Origin: Spirogloea muscicola
Lineage: Eukaryota > Streptophyta > Zygnematophyceae > Spirogloeales > Spirogloeaceae
NCBI GenBank assembly: GCA_009602725.1
Contig: WELB01000151.1
Location: 144,940-158,820 of the forward strand
Length of the DNA stretch: 13,881 nucleotides
Reading direction: 5' to 3'
Position numbers and translations under genes: made by a program. Of the stretch, positions 8,203-13,881 are shown piece by piece (position 1 is the stretch's first letter; every line of letters starts with the position of its first letter). A model generated the notes under the pieces. That model was not told the DNA's origin. It saw nothing but the letters and a program-made list of their open reading frames with translations, and did no database searches.

Positions 8203-11200
8203 GCCGCCGCTCATTCCATTCCTTAAATACCTGACTGGGATTAAAAATGGCCCCAAGTCCGAGACACTGACGCCCTGGGTGAGGCCTCGGGGCGCAGTGA
8301 TTTCGGACGAGGTGCCGCTGGTGGCGTCGCGGCAGCTGCTGCAGCTGTTCGCGCAGGACCTGGGGCGGCTGGAGCCCGAGGCGCACAAGGACGTCGCGCA
8401 GTACGCGCTCGCGCAGATCCAGCCCCGCGTCGTCTCCTTCGAGGAGCAGGTCCCTGCAGAGCACCGCTAGTTGACACTTAAGAGCAAATTTCTATTCATC
8501 TAATAGATTACTTGATAGAAGGAAGACTCTTCCACCAGAGGCAATGGCTGTGATTGCCCAGCCCAGATAAAATTCGTGATAGGTTTTTCTCACACCCTTA
8601 CCTCTAAGCCGCCAGCGAAACGAGATGAGCTGCATCAGCTTTAACGGCTGCCAATACCTGCTTGGGTTCTCAAGCTCGGTGTTGGGTTTCGAGCGGTGGC
8701 GACACTAGGTGGCGCTCATGCGTGAGGGCCTGGCGGAGCTGTACGAGGACGAGGAGGAGTGGTCAAAGGCTGCCCAGATGCTCGGCGGCATCGACCTCGA
8801 CTCGGGCCTAAGGTGAGGAGCGGAGCTGGCTGGCCTCCCTTTGCTCCCGCCCTGGAGTGAGCGGGAGGAGGTCCTCTCTTACTCGGTGGATGCATGTAGT
8901 TTACTTTTGCAAAGCTGACGGCCATGTGACCGCAGAAGCAAGGCTCCCAGGCAATGCCTTCTGTGCTTGATGAAGAGGAGTGCTGCTTGCTTGCAGGGGA
9001 CTGGACGACACATACAAGCTTGCCAAGTGTGTGAAGATAGCCCTCCTCTTCCTGGAGGTTAGTGGCAAAAGACCGCTGAAGAGCGGCAGATATGCATGCC
9101 TTATGATGACCTGTTGTGCTCCATTAAACAGAATATGAATAATGCTTGTCGTACTTGTGACTGTGTGTCCTTGTGCGTCAAGAGTCTGTCATGAGTTCTA
9201 CGATAGCTTGAAAAGCTTCTGTTTGTGTTTTATCAGGACGACGAGGCTCTGCATGCAGAGACCTACATTAAGAAGGCCTCGTTCCTCATCACCAACTGCA
9301 AGGACGAGGGTCTGGAGCTGCAGTACAAGGTCCAGAACAACAAGCTGGCGTACTTGTCATGGCTGCTGCATCAGCCGCAGCATTGAGACTTTTACCCGTG
9401 CGGCAGCCATGGCAACAATTTACGAAAATTACAAGTAATGACCATGAGTAGTAAGGATCTGTGCAGTTGCCATACATGACTGGTAATAGAAAATGGTGAG
9501 CCTGTGCTCGTGACACAGGTGTGCTATGCACGCATCCTCGATTCCAAGAGGAAGTTCCTGGAGGCGGCGCTCAAGTACTATGACCTGTCGCAGCTCAACA
9601 AGCGGGAGGTGGCTGGCAAGTGAGCCATTCACCTCTTTGTTTCCTATTCAGAAGTCTGTCATCTGCAGAATCTGTCTCAGAGGATCAACTTTCAATGTAA
9701 GCTGACAGCCTACTTCTCTCAGAGGTCGTATAGTGAGGCACTCATGTCTGTGTGGTTACAGGAAGGTGGACGAGGAGGAACTGGAGACTGCACTTACTGC
9801 AGCTGTCACCTGCACAATCCTGGCCGCCGCTGGGCCGCAGCGGTCGCGCGTCCTTGCCACGCTCTACAAGGCATTCTCGGCCCCCCAAGTCTAAGCTCAA
9901 TGCAGAGTTTTACATTCACAGTGTCCAGGATTTTTCATTACTGCAGAATAGGTGGTGTTGCAGTGTATTGTAGTCAACCACGTGATGCATGCTCGTTGAT
10001 TGGAATGGTGTTCCTTAAATGTTTTATGGACCTTCATGTGCCCCAGAGACCAGGTGTTGTGTCTGACACTCCAGGGACTTGAGGGTACAGTAGAGTCTAT
10101 GCTTAGTGTCTGATTTAGATGCTTGCTTCCTATCAGGATGAAAGATGCTCCAAGCTCAGCGTCTACTCCATCTTACAAAAGGTAAGCCTGGTGGCCCTCC
10201 GTTCCCTGCCCTGCCGTTGTTCTCTCATAGTGCAAGCTGCTTTCCTGCTTGAAGTGCGGTCTTGTGCTCATTCTCTGAAGCAGCATCGATGCCGTTGCTT
10301 CTGTTGCTGATATGTAGGTGTACCTGGAGCGAATTTTGCGGAAGCCTGAGGTGGAGGCTTTTGCTGAGGAGCTGAAGCCCCATCAAGTGAGCCATGCTAC
10401 GAAAATTAAGCACATAACTTCATGCTCTATCAAGGCACCAACTTGTACTTACTTGATTGAGTGAGGCTTGAGGAAAGGAGTGTGCTTCAAGAGTTTTTAA
10501 GCTTCTTAGTCTTGTCTCACAAATGCCGTTACTGGGATTTCAGAAAGCATTGCTCCCAGATGGTTCGACTGTGCTCGACCAGGCCGTCATTGAGCACAAC
10601 CTTCTCAGTGCCTCCAAGCTGTACAACAACATCAGGCAGGCACTAAAACCGGCAACTGGATCACCTCCTTACCTTACACCAACATACACTTCGATGGGCT
10701 TGCCTCTAAGCCTTGGCTCAAACATCCGTTCTAAGGCAGTCCAGGCCTTGCAGGTAGTGTCTGCTTAAAGCAAACATCACACTGAGCATCTGTTTCTGAC
10801 CTTCTTTGCCTCAGCTTTGAGGAGCTGGGAACACTCCTTGGAATCGATGCCAACAAGGTACCCTCTCTCACAGCCTCAACCTGACGACTTTTGACACAGC
10901 TTGTTTGATTTCTATGCATTCAACATGAGTATGCACAATTGATAATGGTATTACTGAGACTAGCAGTACCTCCGTAGTTGTGCTTGAAGGCCAGGTGCCA
11001 TGGCTGGGTCTTCAAGCACCCGTGACAGAGTTGCAGAGTAAGCCATAAGTGTTTGTGCATAAACTTGGGCTGAGCAGGCTTTGCTGCCACTTTGAGCAGG
11101 CAGAGAGCATTGCCGCGCGCATGATCTCCGAAGATCGGATGCATGGCTCCATTGATCAGGTATGGCGGCAAGCTGCTCACTGCTGTACGGCTTGCTTTTG

Positions 11201-11519
11201 GAGGCAGTGCTGATCAAGCCCTGAACTCTTCACCTTCTTTGCATTCCTTCAGGTGGAAGCTGTCATCCACTTTGAGGGAAACACTGAGGAATTGCAGCAG
11301 TGGGATCAGCAGGTAATAATGCCTTGAAAACATTCAGTCAATGGGCTTTGATGCAATAGTGGCATGTCGTGACTTGTTAAGCTTCTGTGCGGTTTGTCAA
11401 TTGTCCAGGAGCATAGCTGACTCAGCAACTGGATATGTGTGCAGATCCAAGGCGTGTGCTTGGCAGTGACCAGCATCCTGGACGACATGGTCAAGAAGGG
11501 TATGCAGGTGACTGTGTGA
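8023..11519 (+). CDS. CSN4: COP9 signalosome complex subunit 4 (complete, 14 exons)
   Basis: CSN4 is a PCI-domain scaffold subunit of the COP9 signalosome, which removes NEDD8 from cullin-RING ubiquitin ligases. Exons: 8023-8164, 8298-8449, 8709-8812, 8997-9057, 9237-9329, 9519-9619, 9762-9870, 10137-10181, 10318-10386, 10544-10635, 10815-10857, 11100-11159, 11253-11312, 11445-11519. All phases agree and give 401 residues; the Arabidopsis protein is 397. Motifs in order: [105 protein letters not shown] (start of the PCI winged helix), [33 protein letters not shown]. The frame is also open upstream of 8023, but that stretch is antisense to the MINDY catalytic exon, so the MEAYAGTG start is preferred. 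Intron 10 (10636-10814) must use a GC donor; intron 7 (9871-10136) probably does too, or else six residues (AFSAPQ) are inserted. Confidence 0.96.
8171..8199 (+). repeat. GCC-triplet tract at start of CSN4 intron 1
   Basis: About 29 bases of uninterrupted CCG/GCC triplets begin six bases after the intron 1 donor at 8165. A further shorter run follows to 8210. The tract is complementary to the (GCG)12 tract at 7975-8010, so together they flank CSN4 exon 1 as an inverted repeat. Confidence 0.85.
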
Positions 11520-12032
11520 GGCAGCATGTCTGTGTGCAGCCTGACTACATTCTATTCAATTCGAGATTTGCTGCTCAAGTCTGAACCCTGTGGTAGGTGG
11601 AGTTACTCCTACTTTTTGCCCTTTTTATATCAGCAGCCGCATTCTTCTTTGTGGGTCTTGTTCACGGCTCTCACGCATTTGTTGCCTGGATGTGTGTATA
11701 TCTCACTTTGAGCTCGCTGAGCACTTGGTTCAGAATCTTGTGTACTTGCAAAGTCCATCATGATATCCTGCAATCCAATCTTGAGTTTGTGCTTTAGGCC
11801 CACTGTTGTAATACACATCCTGCGTTAGTCATGGCATGCTTGCCATGGTTCAATGAATCTAAAAATGAGGCCCAGGATCTGCTGCCAGTTGAGATTTTCT
11901 TGCCCTCCGCAGGAGCTCTTGGTGCGTGAGCGGGTGTCTTGACAAGTATTCGGCCTTCTCTTCTAGCATGCCAACAAGTGCCACCAAATGGTCGACACAC
12001 AATATCTCAAACCTGCCCTCTAAGGGCCAATA
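11520..12032. other. Convergent 3' region between CSN4 and RRP9
   Basis: About 510 bases between the facing stop codons, more AT-rich than the exons around them. It should hold the 3' UTRs of both genes. One TGTAA lies on the plus strand at 11807-11811. A 66-codon hydrophobic frame at 11597 starts with GTG and has no support. I saw no RNA gene. Confidence 0.55.
11807..11811 (+). terminator. Candidate polyadenylation signal TGTAA for CSN4
   Basis: This is the only TGTAA I found on the plus strand between the CSN4 stop at 11519 and the RRP9 stop. TGTAA is the usual green-algal poly(A) signal. It would give a 3' UTR of about 300 bases, a normal algal length. Use of the site is inferred. Confidence 0.4.
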
Positions 12033-13881
12033 CTATGAATCCAGCAAGATTGGGTGCAATATGACGCCATTCCTTGCATGCGCAATCTTGGCCCACCGCC
12101 CAAGCCGTGGCTCCTGGAGGTCCAGAAGAGAGAAGTCATTGTCAGAGTACAGTGCAGACAGTGCGACAGGTGCACCCTTCTAGCTCTGCCTCTGCATGGT
12201 CCTTTGTCTTTAGAAATCCTTGTCAGCCAAAGTGCGTTGTAGATAATTATCTCAATTGCTGTGCCATAACAGATCAATTTAATCGGGGCAGTAGTAGAGG
12301 CGAGCTTCTGGGTTCCTGTCCGCTCCGCACCTGACCGGTGCCGGCAAGGAGGAACTTGCCGCTGTGGGCGAAGGCCAACGCATTGACAAACCCTTTCTGC
12401 GGAGCACACGACAAACGACAAACTTGACTGAGCTCAATGATTTTAATCTACGTTCCAGCAACCTGAGAGTGTAGCAATTAGCCAATGCTATTATAAAGTA
12501 CTTCGGCGGGTTACATCATGCATGGCCCTGACCTGAAGAGCTCTGACTGCCATGGACCCAAGACCTCCAGCCCTTAAGTCTAAACCCCTGAGTTGACAGT
12601 CTGAACCATTCTTGGTGACGATGCACGTACCGTAGGAAGCGAGAAGAGTGGCTTGAGGCGCCGCTGCTTGCCGTCCTCGACCTGCCACAGCCGGACGGCG
12701 CCGTCGCCCGCGCCGCTTGCGGCCAGGTCGCTTCCGGCGCAGACAGCGACGGCGCCGACCCAGGCCTCTGCCGCGCCTCCCACCATCGCGTCTGCTGTTG
12801 CGTGCGAAGATGCATGCGACAGTCCTCCATTGGCAACCGCGACTTCATGATGCAGGGGCCCGGGTCGCTCCTCAGCGGCCCCCTCCACGTCATTGTCATT
12901 CTCGTACTCAGCTTCCCGCAGACCATCCTCACCATCCTGGTTGATAATCAAATGGGACCAAGTAACAAGCTATTTAATGGTAATACACAAGTGACACCAT
13001 AACCAGTGGCTTGACATTGTCATGCCACCGAGTTGCACAGAGGCACTTGTCAAACCTGCTCAAACAAATCTCCAGGATAATATTATCAGGTTTCCTTTTC
13101 TGTCCTCATGCGCAAGTGACACTGCATACCTTCACGGCAATAGCAGCGCCGTGGGCGCGGCGCACAACATGGACAGGCTTCTTGCGCTGCACAGTCCACA
13201 GGGCCACAGAGCCGTCTTCGGAGCCCGTGATGTACTCGTTGCCGTTGAGAAACTTGCAGCAATCGATGGACGCCGAGTGGCCCCGAAACACCAGCTGCGT
13301 TTCATCTGGCACCTGCAGTCACAAAGACACCGGTGTTAAATCAAGCTCCCTAACCTTGGAGGAATCTGATCCTTGATCACTTATTGCTGATTATCCGATC
13401 ACTGGTAAGACTTTTAATTGCAGGCTTTGAGTACTCATTCGCGGTACAGTGAATAGGGTATCTTATTGCGTACCTTCCAGATACGGCAGGTGCGATCACG
13501 GCCCGCCGAGAGGGCGCGCTCCTGGTGCAGGCAGTCGATAGCCACGACCTCGCTTTGGTGGCCGTACAGTGAGTCCATGTACGCCATGTCGTCGAGCGTC
13601 CAGATCTTGACGCTGCGATCGAACGACGCCGAGAAGAGCTGGTGGGTGCCGCGGCGGAAGGAGAGGCCGGCGACGGCGCCGCGATGGCCCGAGAAGGCCT
13701 GGACGTGGGCGTCGGTGCGGAGGTCCCAGACGTGGACGGCGCGGTCATGGCCACCCACCGCCAGGTAGCGCCCGTCGGACGAGACGTCCATGGCCAGGAC
13801 GTGCCGGCTCGGCGGCCGAGGTGGGCGCCTCCGAGGTGGGCGCCCACCACCGGCGCCGCCGCCGCCGGCGGCGGCAGCGGC
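12033..13881 (-). CDS. RRP9: U3 snoRNP-associated WD40 protein RRP9/U3-55K (N-terminus off the window)
   Basis: RRP9 binds the box B/C motif of U3 snoRNA in the nucleolus and is needed for early 18S rRNA processing. Minus-strand exons are 13474-13881, 13130-13312, 12631-12936, 12331-12396 and 12033-12113, all phase 0 with GT-AG introns, giving 347 visible residues. Six WD40 blades can be read: HVLAMDVSSDGRYLAVGG..VHVWDL, GHRGAVAGLSFRRGTHQLF..KIWTL, GHQSEVVAIDC..CRIWK, GHSASIDCCKF..VALWTV, WVGAVAVCAGSD..VRLWQV, and GFVNALAFAHSGKFLLAGTGQ. FRRGTHQL is typical of RRP9, and the C-terminus EPRLGRWAKIAHARNGV matches the family ending. An acidic insert (AEYENDNDVEGAAEE) sits before the fifth blade. 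The frame stays open to the window edge with a Gly/Pro/Arg-rich stretch, so the first blade and the basic N-terminus lie outside, or an upstream junction is hidden there. Confidence 0.93.
13816..13844 (-). repeat. 15-base tandem duplication in RRP9
   Basis: The 14-mer ccgaggtgggcgcc occurs at 13816-13829 and again at 13831-13844, a 15-base period that preserves frame. On the minus strand it encodes two copies of a short Arg-Pro-rich unit (RPPR) just before the first visible WD40 blade. Confidence 0.75.

Noticed and set aside
11597-11797. Hydrophobic 66-codon frame resembling a small membrane protein
   Set aside because: It begins with GTG, not ATG, and lies in the AT-rich CSN4 3' UTR. T-rich sequence produces Leu/Phe-rich frames by chance.
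12280-12330. Read-through of RRP9 exon 4 giving GTGQ, five residues, then EPRSS
   Set aside because: A 15-base GT...AG stretch mimics an intron before EPR but is too short to splice. The real continuation EPRLGRWAKIAHARNG is found at 12033-12113.

Overview
The window is a gene-dense stretch of nuclear DNA, most likely from a green alga. Coding exons are GC-rich and split by many short GT-AG introns. The uroporphyrinogen decarboxylase is of the cyanobacterial/plastid type, and the COP9 signalosome subunit is closest to plant versions. The TGTAA polyadenylation motif used by green algae also appears. I cannot name the species. No mobile element, CRISPR array, rRNA or tRNA gene was seen. I rebuilt exons by hand from reading frame, splice sites and remembered family motifs, so boundaries are predictions.

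Layout from left to right: (1) positions 1-181, a promoter with two identical 12-base E2F-like sites. (2) 182-1773, plus strand, a seven-exon gene that reads as the kinetochore protein MIS12. (3) 2223-4172, minus strand, uroporphyrinogen decarboxylase (haem and chlorophyll synthesis) in four exons, missing its 5' end. (4) 4174-7949, minus strand, a MINDY-family deubiquitinase with its catalytic Cys exon and a very long disordered linker, missing its 3' half. A single N at 4173 is exactly where both minus-strand genes break, which suggests a hidden assembly gap. (5) 8023-11519, plus strand, a complete 14-exon CSN4 gene (COP9 signalosome subunit 4, 401 residues), with one or two GC-AG introns. 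(6) 12033-13881, minus strand, the U3 snoRNP WD40 protein RRP9, running off the right edge.

The gene pairs MIS12/UROD and CSN4/RRP9 are tail to tail. MINDY and CSN4 are head to head, with only 73 bases between the first recognisable MINDY codon and the CSN4 ATG. Both of these act in ubiquitin or ubiquitin-like signalling, so a shared promoter would be meaningful. Otherwise the genes are unrelated eukaryotic housekeeping genes and do not form one pathway. I found no convincing novel multi-gene system. The points most worth a second look are the E2F sites, the double truncation at the N, the missing MINDY start codon, the GC-AG introns, and polyadenylation-like motifs in the last UROD intron.
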